DNA of 64,000 nt from Ursus arctos (taxonomy: Eukaryota > Chordata > Mammalia > Carnivora > Ursidae), in contig NW_026622897.1 in assembly GCF_023065955.2 (NCBI RefSeq), positions 6,143,001-6,207,000 on the forward strand, in the 5' to 3' direction. The position numbers were made by a program, and so were the translations under genes. The notes under the pieces were generated by a model. That model saw only the letters and a list, made by a program, of their open reading frames with translations. It was not told where the DNA came from and made no database searches. This document shows, in pieces, positions 1 to 12,561 of this stretch (position 1 is its first letter; each line of letters opens with the position of its first letter).

Positions 1-924
1 GATTAATAACAGAGGATATTTATCTATTTTCTTATCATTAGGTTCAAAAACATACTAAGATATGAGTAGATCGCTTCTTGTATACTTTCTATTTCTCACC
101 TTCTCTTACTACTTATAAAAATTCACATTCATTTAAAATTAACCCAAAATGTGACCACTGAAATAGTAGAAGCAATTCACATGCTAAAATTACACCAATA
201 TAAAAACTCTCATCAATTGACACTTTGATGCCATAAGGCTTTTTGTTTGTTTTTAATAAGTCTCATGTTAAAAAATATGTAGAATGTTATTTTCCACCAG
301 TGTCTGTTTTTAAATGTAGTTTTATGTGCTTTACCTATTTTGGAACTACATGAAGTTATTAAAATACTTTTAATTTCATTTAGAATTTTACATTTTTTTT
401 AACTCTTCACAGGTCTTGAGTTTAGAGAGTTACTGTATTATGCACGAGGGAGCACTTATTGTGCCTTTTTTTGATAAGCGTAGCTTTTTTTTTTTTTTTT
501 TTTTTTAGGATTCCTCAAACTAAATGTTTACTTTTCATAGCATAGTTCTGTAATTCCTAGGTAATCCTTCATGTGTGCTAGGCAAAATAAATTTTCAGTT
601 TCACTAAAACATGATTCTGATTTTGGTTGGTGACATTCTTTCCTTGCCAGGTTTTTTTCATATTTAGGTCTATGAATTTTTTTCCACAACACCATCTGTC
701 TATTCTTTTATCTTCTTTGAAACTGTCAGCATTCTTAGGCGAATATGTAGGGAAGTGAGGCGTATTCCAGAAGAAGAATGTGTGTTCTAAGATAATTAAA
801 CCAAACTACATGGCTAAGGATATCAAAAGCTGATCTAATAGTAGACAATAGCATCAAAGCAAACTTCCCTTTCCTTATTGTCAATGTCATTTCTGTAGTT
901 TCCCCGCCCCCCCCGGATGCGTTA
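1..924. other. AT-rich non-coding DNA, no gene seen
   Basis: No open frame of note and no repeat I can name with confidence. It contains a T22 homopolymer at 485-506, which could be an old antisense retroposon tail, and a C-rich run near 903-914. Confidence 0.5.
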
Positions 925-2392
925 CTTTTAAAAACTTTTTATTTTGAGAATTATAGATTGACATTCAGTTACAAGAAATAATACAGAAAGATCCTGACCA
1001 CATTTAATCCCTTTTCCTTCCAAAGGTAACATCTTGCTAAACTGTAGTACAATATCACAACCAGGATATTGACATTGATACTTTAAACAAATCTTATTCA
1101 GATTTCCCTGATTTTAAATGTACTCATTTATGTGTGTTGTATGTTTTTAGTTCTATACAATTTTAACACTTGTAGGTTTCTGTATCTGCCACCATCATTG
1201 AGATATAGACCATTTCTGTCACTGCAAAGATCCTTTGTCTTCCCTCTCATAACGACACCTTCCTCTCTTCTATCTTGTAACATTTTGTCATTTCCAAAAT
1301 GTTGTCTAGGTAGAATCATACAATATGTAAGTGGCTTTTTTTCCTCAGGCATCCCAGTTCCCTTGAGATTAACCCAGATTGTTACATGTACCGATAGTTC
1401 ATTCTTTTTTATTGTTGAGTTGTATTCCATGATGTGTATTCCAGATTGTTCATCCATTCACCCATTGAAAGGTACAAAGGTTGTTTCCAGTTTGGGGCTA
1501 TTACAAATGAAACTGCTATGAGCATTTACATAGAGGTTTTTATTTCAACATAATTTTCTCTGTGATAAATGCCCAAGAAAGAGTGCAATTGCTGGGTTGT
1601 ATAGTAATTGAATATTTAGTTTTAGAAGAAGCCTCACCAGCAATGGATGAGTGCTCCAGTTTGTCTGCATTTTGGCAGTCTTTGGTGTTGTTACTACTCT
1701 TTATTTTAGCCATTCACATGGGTATTACTGGTGATTTGTGTTTACTTGCTTTTTGTATCATTGCTTTTCTATACTTTTTTTCTTCATTGATTTTTACTTT
1801 TATCTTTATTATATCTTTTGTCCTGATTGGTTTGGGTTTACTTTGCTCTTCTTTTCCTAGTTTCTTAAGGTAAGAATTTGTTATTGATTTGTGATCTTTC
1901 TTTTGTTCTAATGAAAACATTTACATAAATTTCCCTTTCAGCACAGCCTTAGCTGCATCTCAAATATTTTGATGTTGTGTTTTTATTTGTATTCAGTTTT
2001 ACATATTTTTAAAATTTTATTTTGGGATTTCTTTTCTGATCCATGAATTATTTAGAAGTGTGTTAATTTCCAAGTGTTTAGAGATTTTCCTCGTGTCTTC
2101 CTGCTTTTGATTTCTAGTTTGATTCCATTATGGTTAGAAAAATTTATATGAATTCAATGTTTTTTAATTAGTTGAGGTTTGTCTTATGGATGAGGACATG
2201 ATCTACCTTGGTGAATGTTCCATAACTACTTGGAAAAAACATAAGTATTCTGCTGTTGTTGGGTGAAGTGTTCCCTATATGTCAGTTAGATCCTGTTGGT
2301 TAATTGCATTGTTCAGTTCTATATCCTTCCTAATTTTTTATGTACTAGTTCTATTATTTGTTGAGAGTGAGATGTGAAATCCCTAATCTTCA
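925..2392 (-). mobile_element. Old LINE-1 fragment, antisense, internally deleted
   Basis: 925-1720 reads, on the minus strand, as the L1 ORF2 C-terminus and 3' end. The minus-strand frame at 1128-1457 contains HIMEYNSTIKKNE, the usual L1 tail motif. Around 1725-1800 the match jumps to the ORF2 N-terminal half (1800-2392), so about 2 kb of ORF2 is missing. Stops and frameshifts are frequent, indicating an old mammalian-wide L1 (L1M type). No target-site duplication was found. Confidence 0.75.
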
Positions 2393-2429
2393 TCTGGCAT
2401 AATATATGTTTGCTTCTCTATGTATTCAC

Positions 2430-2535
2430 CTGCTCTTTTGCCCCTCTAGCATGTCAGCTTTATGAGGGCAGAAATTTGTGTCTATTTCATTCACATCTGT
2501 ATATTCAGCCAGCAGTATATTGGATCCAGTATACT
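2430..2535 (+). mobile_element. L2 LINE 3'-end fragment (probable)
   Basis: The order 'ctagcatgtcagctttatga', 'gggcagaaatttgtgtct', 'ttcacatctgtat' follows the conserved L2 3' end (stop-and-start 'gagggcagggac... tgtct... ttcac' block). Short and diverged. Confidence 0.45.
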
Positions 2536-3300
2536 TGACTGTAGTAAAAAAGAATTAAGACATACTACATCTTTGTTTGAGGAACTGTCTCAATCATCTT
2601 AGTTTTAGTGCTTGGAACAAACACTAGCTTGAGTAGGTGTTTTAGTGATGTCTATGGAAGGAATAGATGCATTTCCTGGCTGATCCATACCCACATGCTG
2701 GGAGGCCTGTCAGACATGTTGTTTCTCCAAATAGCCCAGCTTTGATTTAGCCCCTGCAAGGTTGGTGTCTTTGCTTGATACGCTCTCTGGAGATGTGGCC
2801 ATGGCAGGTGGCTTCCCCGGAAGGTAGCAGCTAATACTTGAGATCTATCTCTTCCTTGGTTTTGTAAAGTTTTCATGGCACAGCTGAAAATATTTATGGA
2901 ATTTTGCCCAGTGTTGTCTAATTACATTTTAGAATTTTGTTCAATATTGTGGAATTACATTTTAGAGCTTTGCCATCTCATTATACAGCAATTTGGGTGG
3001 TTGTGGGTGAAGACTGTGGATGATGATTCTGGCCATTTTGTGTCTATAACTCTTCAGTGTGGGCTGGAGAAAGCTTTCAGGGAGTTTAAGGAGCAATGCG
3101 TTTTCTTTTCCTAATAAAATATTTTACTTTTATAAAATGGTAACAATGTCAGGATGGCATTGAAGGTCAACAATGGTTAGAAAGCAGGCCCTCAAAGCAG
3201 GCAGGTTAGGTTCACCTTCCAGCCCTCCTACTTAATAACTGTGCAACTATTAGTTAGGTAATATTTCTACCTCAAATCCTGACTCTCTAAAGTGGGTTAG
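2536..3300. other. Unassigned DNA, no gene seen
   Basis: Nothing recognisable. Two short tandemly similar pieces containing 'attacattttaga' occur at about 2920-2970. Short ORFs on both strands have no recognisable motif. Confidence 0.4.
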
Positions 3301-4905
3301 AAGCTTTTTAGTTTGATGTAGTCCCACTTGCTGAGTTCTGATTTTTTTTTGCTTGTGCATTAGGTATCATATCCAGAATCATTACCAAGACCATGTCAAG
3401 GAGTTTTATCCCTATATTTTATTCTAGGAGTTTCGTGGTTTCAGGTCTTATATTTAAGTCTTTAATCCATTTTGAGTTCATTTTTGATTGTGATATAAGA
3501 TTGGGGTCCAGTTTCATTCTTGTACATTTGAATATCCAGTTACCCCAGCACTATTGATTGAAGAGACTCTCTCTTCTCCATTGAGTCTTCTTGGCTTCCT
3601 TCTGAAATAATAGTTGATAGTATATGATTGGGTTTATTTCTGGGCTCTCAATTCTGTTGCATTGGTCAACTTGTTTTTATGCCAGTACCTTACTATTTTG
3701 ATAACTAGCTTTATAGTATAGCTTGGAACCAGGAAGTGTGGTGCCTCCTGAAAGAAACCACCAACAAAGTGAAAAGACAACTTACAGAATGGAAAAAAAA
3801 AAAAAAGCAAACGCATATCCAAATGGGGTTAATAACCAAAATGTATAAAGAACTCATACAATTCAAGAGCAAAAAGTCAAATAACCCAATTAAAAAGGAC
3901 CCTGAGCAAAGGACCTGAGTAGAAATTTTTCCAAAGAAGATAAATGAAAGTTGCACAGATACCCGAAAAGATGTTCAACCTCACTAGCCATTAGGGAAAT
4001 GCAAATTAAAACCACAATGAGCTACCTCCTTAGACCTGTTAGCATGGCCATTGTCAAAAAGACATGGGTTAATGAATGCTGGCAATGTGGAGAAAAGGGA
4101 GCCTTTGTGCGCTGTTGGTAAGAATGTAAATTGGTATAATCACTATGAAAAACAGTATGGAGGCTCCTCAAAACATTAAAAACAGAACTACCGTATTATC
4201 CAACAATTCCATTTCTGGAAACATATCCATAAGGAAACAGAAACACTAACTTGAAAAGATATCCATACCTTCATGTTCACGCCAGTATTATCTACAACAT
4301 TCAAGACATAGAAATGAGCAATTTGGGTGTCCATCAGTGGATGAATGGATTGCGAAGTTGTACTATGCATGCAGTGAAACATCATTCAGCCATAAAAAAC
4401 AAGGAAATCCTAACGCTGTGAGAACATGGATGGCCCTTGGGCACATTATGCTAAGTGAAATAATTCAGACAAAGACAAATAGTGTGTGATCCCACTTATA
4501 TGTGGAATAAAACAAAACAAAGTCGTAGAAAAAGAGATCAGACTTGTGGTTATCAGAGCTGGAAAGAGGGGGAATTGGAGAAAAGTGGTCAAAAGGCACA
4601 AAGTTCCAACTGTTAGATAAATAAGTACTAGTGTTTGACACACAGCATGATGGCTACAGCTAACACTGCTGTAGGATAGACAGGGAAGTCATTAGGAAAG
4701 AAATCCTAAGAGTTCTCATCACAAGGAGAAATTACTTTTTCCTTTATTTCTTTCCTTCTTTCTTTGTATCTATATGAGAGGGTGAATGTTGACTGAACTT
4801 ACTGTGGTCATCATTTCAGAATATATGTAAATCACACCGTCATGTTGTACACCTTAACTTATACAAGGATACATGTCAATTAGTTCCCAATTAAACTGGA
4901 AAAAA
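3301..4905 (+). mobile_element. 5'-inverted (twin-primed) LINE-1 insertion
   Basis: 3749-4905 is a sense L1 3' part (ORF2 C-terminus and 3'UTR, ending in a short A-run at about 4899-4905). 3301-3748 is the upstream ORF2 stretch in reverse complement. In L1 coordinates the outer end of the inverted part (3301, 'aagctt' read backwards) and the start of the sense part (about 3750, 'gaaagaaacc') are neighbours. Compared with the intact copy at 31990-32015, only about 11 bases lie between them. That arrangement is the hallmark of twin priming. No clean TSD: only a weak 'aaagtgggtta' / 'taagtagggata' resemblance at the ends. Confidence 0.82.
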
Positions 4906-6254
4906 TTAAGTAGGGATAATTACTGAATATGTTACATTACAGAAAGATTGAATAAGATGTCTAAAGTGGAACCTGTCATAAATTAGACACTTGATAAATA
5001 TTTATTTAATTCCCACCCCATTTTTGACATGTGAAAATGAAGAAGTCTCTCCATCTCCAAGAACTTTTATCTCCTTTGTCCATGTTATGATTTGGCATTG
5101 CTCACAGTCAAATGTATTGTGGGACTCAGAGAATCTGGTATAGATGACAATTAGTGGATGTTCAGACACTTCTGATGAGAATAAACATACAAGGGAAATG
5201 AGGAAAGCAAGCTAGACGTGGGCACAGATCCCTGTAAAAGAAGAATAGATGGAATTCAAAAGTGGTTACAGTAAATAGTCACAGAACTATCTGTGTCTGC
5301 TGATTGCATCTGTCCACTCAGTTTCATTGTCAGAGTGCAGGTGTCCTTAAAACAAGGTCTTTGTCATATCTATAGTTTCACGTTTCCTAAACCATATAAA
5401 GTATCCACTGGATATTTTATAAGTAACATTTCCACTTGTTCTCATCTTTTTGTAGGGCATACGGTCTGCAGTTTGTTTTTCCAGAACTTGGAAATGAAGG
5501 AAAGAAAGATTTCCCTGTTAGGCAACTAAAATATTAATGCATAATGAACCAGAAGAAACATATGTAATTCTTTATTAAAGATTTCTCCTAGGAACTGTAA
5601 CCTGATTGAGGGCTAAGTGGCCCAAAGAGGTCATTAAAATTTTGAGTCCCAGAACACCCTTTATTTTGACTGAAGGATTATGAATCAACAGTCTGTTTAT
5701 AGTTTTTTTCCTTTATGGAGTGCTACAAGAATGGTGCACTGGCTAGAAGATCAAATGAGTCTGATCCCTTGGGAATTTTATTTCTTATTTAAAAATAATA
5801 AAGATTGCTCTTAGTCTTGTAAACTTTGTTATTGTGCTCTACTCTTGATGTGCAGACAAAATTCAGTTTCTGGGTCTTTAAGGCCATGGGCTAGGCCATT
5901 GACCAATGAAGTTCATTTGGGAAATCTACTCTGGGAGGCCTCTAGTCAGGAGACATGCCAATTTGACACATAACTCTCAGCTCATCACGGTTCTTCTGGT
6001 CCTCCTTGAAACATGAAACAATGTGAGTACTAAAAGTAACCGATTTTTAAAAACCTAAAAGATTTAGATCTGGAAGTGATCTCATATTCTCTTTTCTATT
6101 GCTAATGAAAATACTGTAAAGTCTTAAAGAATACTTAGATACTGTCCAGTATTACCTTTTCCACTTAATTCAGAAATCTTTTTTACTATCTCTAGCAGGT
6201 AATCTTTAGGCCTCTGACTGAAGCTGATTATTTCATGAAGCAGCCTCTTTATTT
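4906..6254. other. Mostly unassigned DNA
   Basis: No gene seen. 4960-5010 ends like an MIR or L2 3' end ('cataaattagacacttgataaatatttatt'-type order). The remainder, including the short ORF at 5293-5529, has no recognisable homology. Confidence 0.4.
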
Positions 6255-6560
6255 AAAAAATACTTATGTTAACCTTATATATTGTGAAATACACAAATCT
6301 GAAGTTACACTTAGATGAGTTTTACAACTTTGATGAGTCCACTACAGGTATAAATGCCTGTGTAACCTCCGCTCCAAACAAAATATAGAACATTATCTCC
6401 TCATTTTTCAAACAGATGTGATTATTAGAATATTATTTCATATGTTAAAGTACAATCTATTTGGAACTTCTTCATGCTAGTTTTATTTCTCTCCTCTGAA
6501 GCATGTACGTGCTGTCAGTCCAATTTCTCTTTTCCTTGACAGTCCTTCAGATATTTGAGA
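6255..6560 (-). mobile_element. Possible old L1 3'UTR fragment, antisense
   Basis: The order 'aaatacacaaatctgaagtt', 'gagttttacaactttgatga', 'aatatagaacatta' resembles the antisense 3' end of old L1M elements. Weak and diverged, so only a tentative call. Confidence 0.35.
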
Positions 6561-6601
6561 ATTGAATATGAAGTTAAAAACTCTTCAGAATATAAAAAGT
6601 A

Positions 6602-6800
6602 TTTTTTTTTTAAAGATTTTATTTATTTATTTGACAGAGATAGAGACAGCCAGCGAGAGAGGGAACACAAGCAGGGGTAGTGGGAGAGGAAGAAGCAGGC
6701 TCATAGCGGAGGAGCCCAATGTGGGGCTCGATCCCATAACGCCGGGATCATGCCCTGAGCCAAAGGCAGACGCTTAACCACTGTGCCACCCAGGCGCCCC
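6602..6800 (-). mobile_element. SINEC, bear-type, antisense
   Basis: Complete tRNA-Lys-derived carnivore SINE. The T-rich tail is at 6602-6632, the body contains 'agaagcaggctcatagcgga', and the tRNA-like head is at the right ('ccacccaggcgcccc'). Near consensus, hence fairly young. I could not identify a convincing TSD. Confidence 0.9.
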
Positions 6801-8125
6801 TGAACTTAATTCTTTTGATGCTGAAATTGTTCTAGGTTTCGCCAGTGGAAACCTCCTCAAGCTGGCTACAGTATCCTTGTATATTCTCATGATAGGTCAC
6901 TCCCCCCCACCCCCCCGCCCCGAGCACCCTCTTACTTTCTGGTATAATAAATACAATCAATTATTTAAGATGTAATTCAAATGTCATCTTTTCCAGGGCA
7001 ACCTCCAAGATTAATTCTGTTCCAAAGATGGTCTTATTATTTTTTTAATATTGATGTATAGATTATTCTGAATGATTGTTGCTTACACATAGAAGTGATT
7101 TCTAAATGTTTCACTATTTAATTTATCTCTTCAATAGATTGTGTTTCATGACCAAGGTCTGAATTTTCTACCTAAAAAATAAGATCACCCTTAGAATCTT
7201 AATTGTTTTAGTTATACAGTAGGTGCCAAATAATACTGTTCTTATAAATAAATGAAGGAAGGGAAGAAGGAAGGAAGCAAGCAAATTGTCTCCTTGAAAA
7301 GTATTTCTATTTTACAGTTTTCAATTTACATGTTGATTGGAAATGAAGCTAAATGGTGGAGACTAATTAGAGTAAGGGAAGAAAGCAGTGGGAATTGGGT
7401 GTCTCTATACCAGTGATATAGAGAAAAATCAAAACAAAGTCAGAGACCTCATCAATGAATATTTAATGATCTCTGTTACCCAACCAATTGGTTGATTTAT
7501 TCTTTAATTCATAATTTGAGGCAGCTTTGTTGCATTATTATATTTTAGCAGGTGTTGATGTACATTTTTTGAGATGATGTAGTTGATATCTTTATTATTT
7601 GTTTTGGTGAGGATTGTCTTTATTTTTACTAAAATTCATTTCTTGAATAGATTAAGTGACATAAAAAGTTGTTGACTGTCTTGCTATAGGGTTTGTGATG
7701 GTGAATAGTGATTTATTGTCAGGAGGTGAATAGTAGAGCCCTTCACCCTTGATGTTATTTCTAGAACTGATCCCATCATGTCCATTTCTCTCTGTTGGCC
7801 CTAAACCTGCAGAGATGACATGAAGTGAGTTTGTGGGTGTGACTCACTTGCCTCATATCCCATTTCTGTAGGGTACATGGATTTATTCCATTTATCAAAT
7901 TCAGCAAAACTTCCCAATCTGAGCTAGTTTAGGAGATAGAGTGAATATCAGAGACTATGTAATTAAAATTCCATTTTTAAAAAGTTGTATCATAAAAATA
8001 ACTTCAGTTAAATTCGTTGTGTTAAAGCCCTTTGAAGACTTAATTTGTTAAAATAATTAACCTATTAATCATTTGTATGCAGTTGGGTGTGTTTTTCATA
8101 GACTTAGGGAAGGGTTGATCTGGAT
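6801..8125. other. Unassigned DNA with a C-tract
   Basis: No gene. 6902-6921 is C7-A-C7-G-C4, with quadruplex potential on the minus strand. A short ggaag-rich patch lies at 7253-7280. Otherwise nothing recognised. Confidence 0.45.
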
Positions 8126-8129
8126 GTAA

Positions 8130-8270
8130 CTATGGAGTCAGACCCACTCATCTCACAGATAAGGAGTTTGGGACCCAGAGAGGTCAATGAGAGCTAGTTA
8201 GTGGCAGTCTTGGTAAAAGAACAAGCTCTCTTCTGACTCATGGTTAGGAATTTTGTTTACTATACCTTAA
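8130..8270 (-). mobile_element. MIR SINE, antisense
   Basis: The sequence reads 'cagataaggagtttgggac', 'ccagagaggtcaatgaga', 'ctagttagtggcag' and so on, which is the reverse complement of the MIR core and tail ('...ctctgggcctcagtttcc...'). A diverged ancient copy. Confidence 0.65.
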
Positions 8271-8684
8271 AGTTATAAGGTTGTAAGGTATTAAATTCAC
8301 TCACCTCATGGCATAACCACCATACCCACCATCTGCTTAGTAAGCCTTTATGATTAGAGAAAGCATGGAGCCTTCAACCCTCTACGAGCATTACCCTGAA
8401 TTCCGAATGTCTGAAGACTAGATTTTTGTGTTTTTACTGTAGCTCTTACTAAGCCATTACATGTTTCAGATACTCTTTTTCTGGGTAGAAAATGAGTTAA
8501 CTGGATAGAAGACGAGCCCTATAGAAAAGTCTACATTCTATAAAGGCTTTCAGATTAATTTGTTATCTATTTAGTTACACTGCTGCATCACAATAAACAT
8601 GGTAACAGCAACAACATCTTCACCATGCTGAGGTCAGGCCGTGTTATGCTGATTAGCTCTTCTGTGCTCACCTATCCCCCAGCC

Positions 8685-9235
8685 ATTTCATTCATTCAAT
8701 AAATATTTGAGATTTATTGTGTGTCATACTCAGTGCTTATAATTGAGGATATGAAGTAACTTGTAAGAACTGATCACACTCCTCACTGAGGTTGATAGGC
8801 AGTTGAAAGCTAAAATCACTGAAGTGAGAAATTACAATAGAGGAAGAATATGGAACCATAAAACATATGGTTCATAACATATGGAAACCATAACAGTCTG
8901 GTAAGTGATGCTTAAGTTGAGATGTGAAGGATCACTAGGAGTAGCCAGATGAAGGGTCAGGGTAAGATCACCCTAGGCAGGGGGAACACCATGTGGGACA
9001 ACTGGAGGCAAGAGAGGGAGCTGAGCAAGAGCAGTAATGGTTGGAACATGGACAGTGAGTGGACTTAGGGGAGATGAGACTCAAGAGCTGGCAGAGAACC
9101 TTGATTCCGGGGTTCAGAGAGCCTTGACTCCGGGCTTCTACTGTCCCTTGAAGGCCAGTTGATGGAGCTCTGATTTTATCCTAAGGCAACAACATGTCAG
9201 TGAAGGATTCATACCTTTCTTAGGGGCAATTGTCT
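8685..9235 (-). mobile_element. L2 LINE 3' region, antisense
   Basis: Begins with 'ttcattcaataaatatttga', the reversed L2 terminus. It then follows the L2 3' region backwards: 'gggggaacaccatgtggga', 'gttgatggagctctgattt', 'atcctaaggcaacaacatg'. Ancient and with many indels. It is followed directly by a sense-oriented L2 3' end at 9240. Confidence 0.6.
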
Positions 9236-9239
9236 TACT

Positions 9240-9385
9240 ATATTCCACTCATTGTTTTATAGTTGTCCCTCTCAGATTCTGCACTTCTTAAGGAAAAGGA
9301 TTTATCTTCTCCATTTTTGTACACTGAGAGTCCAACAGCATGCCTGTCACAGACCAAGTATGTAGTGACTTATTGAAGGCTGAAA
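9240..9385 (+). mobile_element. L2 LINE 3' terminus, sense
   Basis: The series 'acttcttaaggaaaaggatt', 'gagagtccaacagcatgcct', 'tgacttattgaaggctga' parallels the L2 terminal block (start-of-decline, 'cagcacagtgcctggcacat', 'ctcaataaatgtt'). Confidence 0.45.
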
Positions 9386-9719
9386 GTTAATAAGAAATAA
9401 TTATCACCATTCTCTCTGGGCCAGCCTCTGAAGAATGCAAGCTTACTTTGCACATGTGGTTATGTTAGACTTAAATGATTTCTGGAGAGTAGAGAGGATG
9501 AATTTCTGAGATGTTCTAGAAGTATGTTCATAGGATATAGTTTTCTTCACTATATCCCTAAAAGAAAAGTATAGAAGTTAAATTTGTCTCATAGGTCATT
9601 GGGAAAATGCCTGCAGCTTTGAGTGAATTCTGTCTTTGTTGTTTGCTCCTCACAACAGTTCAATTTTCAGTCTAGATAACAGTCAGAAGTGATTCTTATT
9701 TAAAGTGTCTGTTGACAAA

Positions 9720-10742
9720 TTAAAAGACAGCCTATGGAATGGGTGAAGAAATTTGAAAACAACATATCTGATAAAGAGTTACTATCAAAAATCTATAAAG
9801 AACTAATCAAACTCAACACCCAAAAACCAAAGAATCCAGTTAAGAAATGGGCAGAAGACATGAATAGGCACTTTTCCAAAGAAGACCTCCAGATAGCTAA
9901 TAGGCACATGAAAAGATGCTCAACATCATTCATCATCAGGGAAATACAAATCAAAACCATGATGAGATACCATCTCACACCTGTCAGAATGGCTAAAATT
10001 AACAACACAAGAAACAACAGATGTTGGTGAGGATGCAGAGAAAAGGGAACCCTCTTGCACTGTTGGTGGGAATGCAAACTGGTATAGCCATTCTGGAGAA
10101 CAGTATGGAGATTCTTCAAAAAGTTAAAAATAGAGCTACACTATGATCCAGCAATTGCACTACTAAGTATTTACCCAAAGGATACAAAAGTACAAATTAG
10201 TAGGGGTACATGCACCCTAATGTTTATAGCAGGATTATCAACAATAGCTAAACTATGGAGAGCCAAATGTCCATCAACTGATGAATGGATAAAGAAGATG
10301 TGGTATATATGGAATATATAGCATGGAGTATTACTCAGCCATCAAAAAATGAAATCTTGCCATTTGCAACAATATGGATGGAGCTAGAGCATATTATGCT
10401 AAGTGAAATAAGTCAGTCAAAGAAGGACAAGATAAAAAGGAGAAAGGGAAACAAACCATAAGAGACTCTTAGTGATAGAGAACAAACTGAGGGTTGATAG
10501 AGGGAGGTGGGTGGAAGACGGGCTAGATGGGGTATTATAGAGGGCACTTGTGATGAGCGCTGGGTGTTGTGTGCAAGTGAAGAATCACTGAATTCTATTC
10601 CAGAAACCAATATTGCACTGTATGTTCACTAACTAAAATTTAAACAATTTATAAATGTGATAAATGTTATAAAGGAAAAGTATGGAAAGCTATAAACATG
10701 TAATTCCATCATTAAATATATTTGATTTCTTAAAAAAAAAAT
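9720..10742 (+). mobile_element. 5'-truncated LINE-1, sense, with 18-bp TSD
   Basis: Carries the L1 ORF2 C-terminal region and 3'UTR, with a poly(A) at 10732-10740. TSD: 9702-9719 (aaagtgtctgttgacaaa) and 10743-10760 (aaagcgtttgttaacaaa). These match at 15 of 18 positions and all three differences are transitions. The recognisable L1 3' end finishes near 10645. A further 85 or so bases with an ATTAAA hexamer at 10711-10716 precede the final A-tail and may be transduced flank. Confidence 0.88.
9734..10030 (+). pseudogene. LINE-1 ORF2 C-terminal remnant
   Basis: An open stretch of 98 codons encoding the L1 ORF2 region with [23 protein letters not shown] and [19 protein letters not shown], both standard L1 ORF2 motifs near the C-terminal third. 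It stops at 10028, just before the Cys-rich motif, and the rest is out of frame. Lacks endonuclease and reverse transcriptase domains because the element is 5' truncated. Not functional. Confidence 0.85.
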
Positions 10743-11297
10743 AAAGCGTTTGTTAACAAAAGCCCTGGAGGCTTTGGGTCACTCTTGACAGGGAAATGTT
10801 GACATTCTAAAGACCTCATCCATAGGTAACCCTACTGTTGTAGCAACTTCAGGTGCTTACGAAGCACAGTTCAAAGTGTCCAAATTCAGGGACACTGGCT
10901 TGGGGTCAGCCCAAATCATTTGCTTGTTATTTCTGTAGATCTCTTGGGATTCAACATAAAATCATCATACTATTTGGTGACTTGGTAAATTCCCCCTTTG
11001 TTTTTTTTAAATCAGGGTAAAAATCCATAATCTCATAAAATGTTTGTTTTTGACAGCGCTGGTTACAATTGTGACTGGTTTTGATAAATATTCTTAATCA
11101 TAAAATGAAGTATTTTACTGATTTCTGACCTTTCTCTTCAGGATAGGTAGTAGCAGCCCTCCATTCTGAATTTATTGCCATGGAAACCAAATCTAGGCTA
11201 ACTCTGCTGCTTCAGAAATGTTCATTGGTCTGTGGGTTTCTTGGTGAGGTTCTTTGCTGATACTGTAATCCCTTATGATCTCTTTCCATTAACACTT

Positions 11298-11316
11298 TGT
11301 GTGTGTGTGTGTGTGT
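11298..11316. repeat. (TG)n microsatellite
   Basis: About nine uninterrupted TG units. Confidence 0.9.
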
Positions 11317-11569
11317 TATGTGCTTCCTCACTTGAATTAGTAGTTATTTTGATCTGAATCCATTTCTAAAGGTACTATATGGATTAGTTCCAACCACTGC
11401 AGGCTTGTGTGGCTATGTTGTCTGCTTGTGTGTGTGTGCACAGGTGACTGTTGAAGAAAGAACCTAAGTGCAGCTGCCATGATTTCCACCCAAGGTGTAA
11501 AACGTCATGTTTGGGCATCTTTCCCTAGAAGGGCTACTGTTTTCCCTCTATAATTTGTCTTGATTGATT

Positions 11570-11589
11570 GTGTGTGTGTGTGTGTGTGT
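11570..11589. repeat. (TG)n microsatellite
   Basis: About ten TG units preceded by 'ttgattgatt'. Confidence 0.9.
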
Positions 11590-12561
11590 ACACAGAGGAA
11601 GGTGTATATATGTCAGACTCTTCGTCTCCACTTATAATGTAGGTGACTCAAGTTATCTGAAGAAATACATTTTTTGGTATATTTAACATTACAGTTCTTT
11701 TTATGTTTTCGTGATTGAATGGAGCACATACGTTACAAATGGGGATTTGCTACTATCTTTCACTTACATCTCATAAAATACTAAGATGTAAATCATGCCT
11801 ACAGTGCTCTAGCCCTACCAAATTAGATGTCCCTTTCAATGAGTAGGAGCTTATATTTCAGGCTGAAACTGGGTCTCAGTGGAAAACACAAAACAAAAGA
11901 AAGTGATGCCATATGGCTTATGAGTGTGTAGAAACAACATCTAATATAGTGTGGTATAAGGAATTTCTAGCATGCTCCGGATTAAAACCACAGTGCCCAT
12001 CTTGCCCTGTGAACTGATTGGGCCGCTGCAAATGGACTCCACTGCCAGTGACTCTCTGTTGATTGACAACAGGACGATGGCCATTTCTACTGCCAAGACG
12101 ATGGAGGCCAGATGCCATATAAAGCTGTGGTATAAGGACAGTGCTTCATAAATATTGCAGGAAGAGAAGAATAAACGATAAAACCCAATGTAGAGCTTGC
12201 TTTTCTTCCTTGTTGGCAGTTTGCCCTTCTAAAAGGGGAAGGTGGATATACCTCTCTATAGGCTTCCCTTCAATATCCTTTGCAGCCTTCTTTGACCTTC
12301 TGTCCTCTTTCTAGAGGGCTTCCCCAAGTCTGATGTCAGGAAGTTGTCTTCTACTTCTCTGTGATTTCTCTCTTGGTAATAGGATCTACTCTCAAGGCTT
12401 CAACTCCCATCTTTCTGCAGCCTTCACTTCTCTCTTGAGCTCTGACCTTCATTTCCAGCTTCCTGCTGAGTGAGTATGTCCTGCTGGATATCCTACTTGC
12501 GTTTTCCCTAACCCAACCCATCAGGTCAGTTCTTTGGCATTTTTATTGTTGTTAAAGAATA

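Larger units (their letters stand above)
10761..12561. other. Single-copy-looking DNA with (TG) tracts
   Basis: No gene or named repeat recognised. Short (TG)n tracts lie at 11298-11316 and 11570-11589. The ORF at 11918-12118 (minus strand) shows no domain. Confidence 0.45.

Noticed and set aside
1128..1457. 109-codon minus-strand ORF as a gene
   Set aside because: It is the antisense L1 ORF2 tail (HIMEYNSTIKKNE motif), not a host gene.
6602..6800. tRNA gene candidates at SINE heads
   Set aside because: The heads are tRNA-Lys-derived but belong to SINEs with A-rich tails and TSDs. No intact cloverleaf is argued for.
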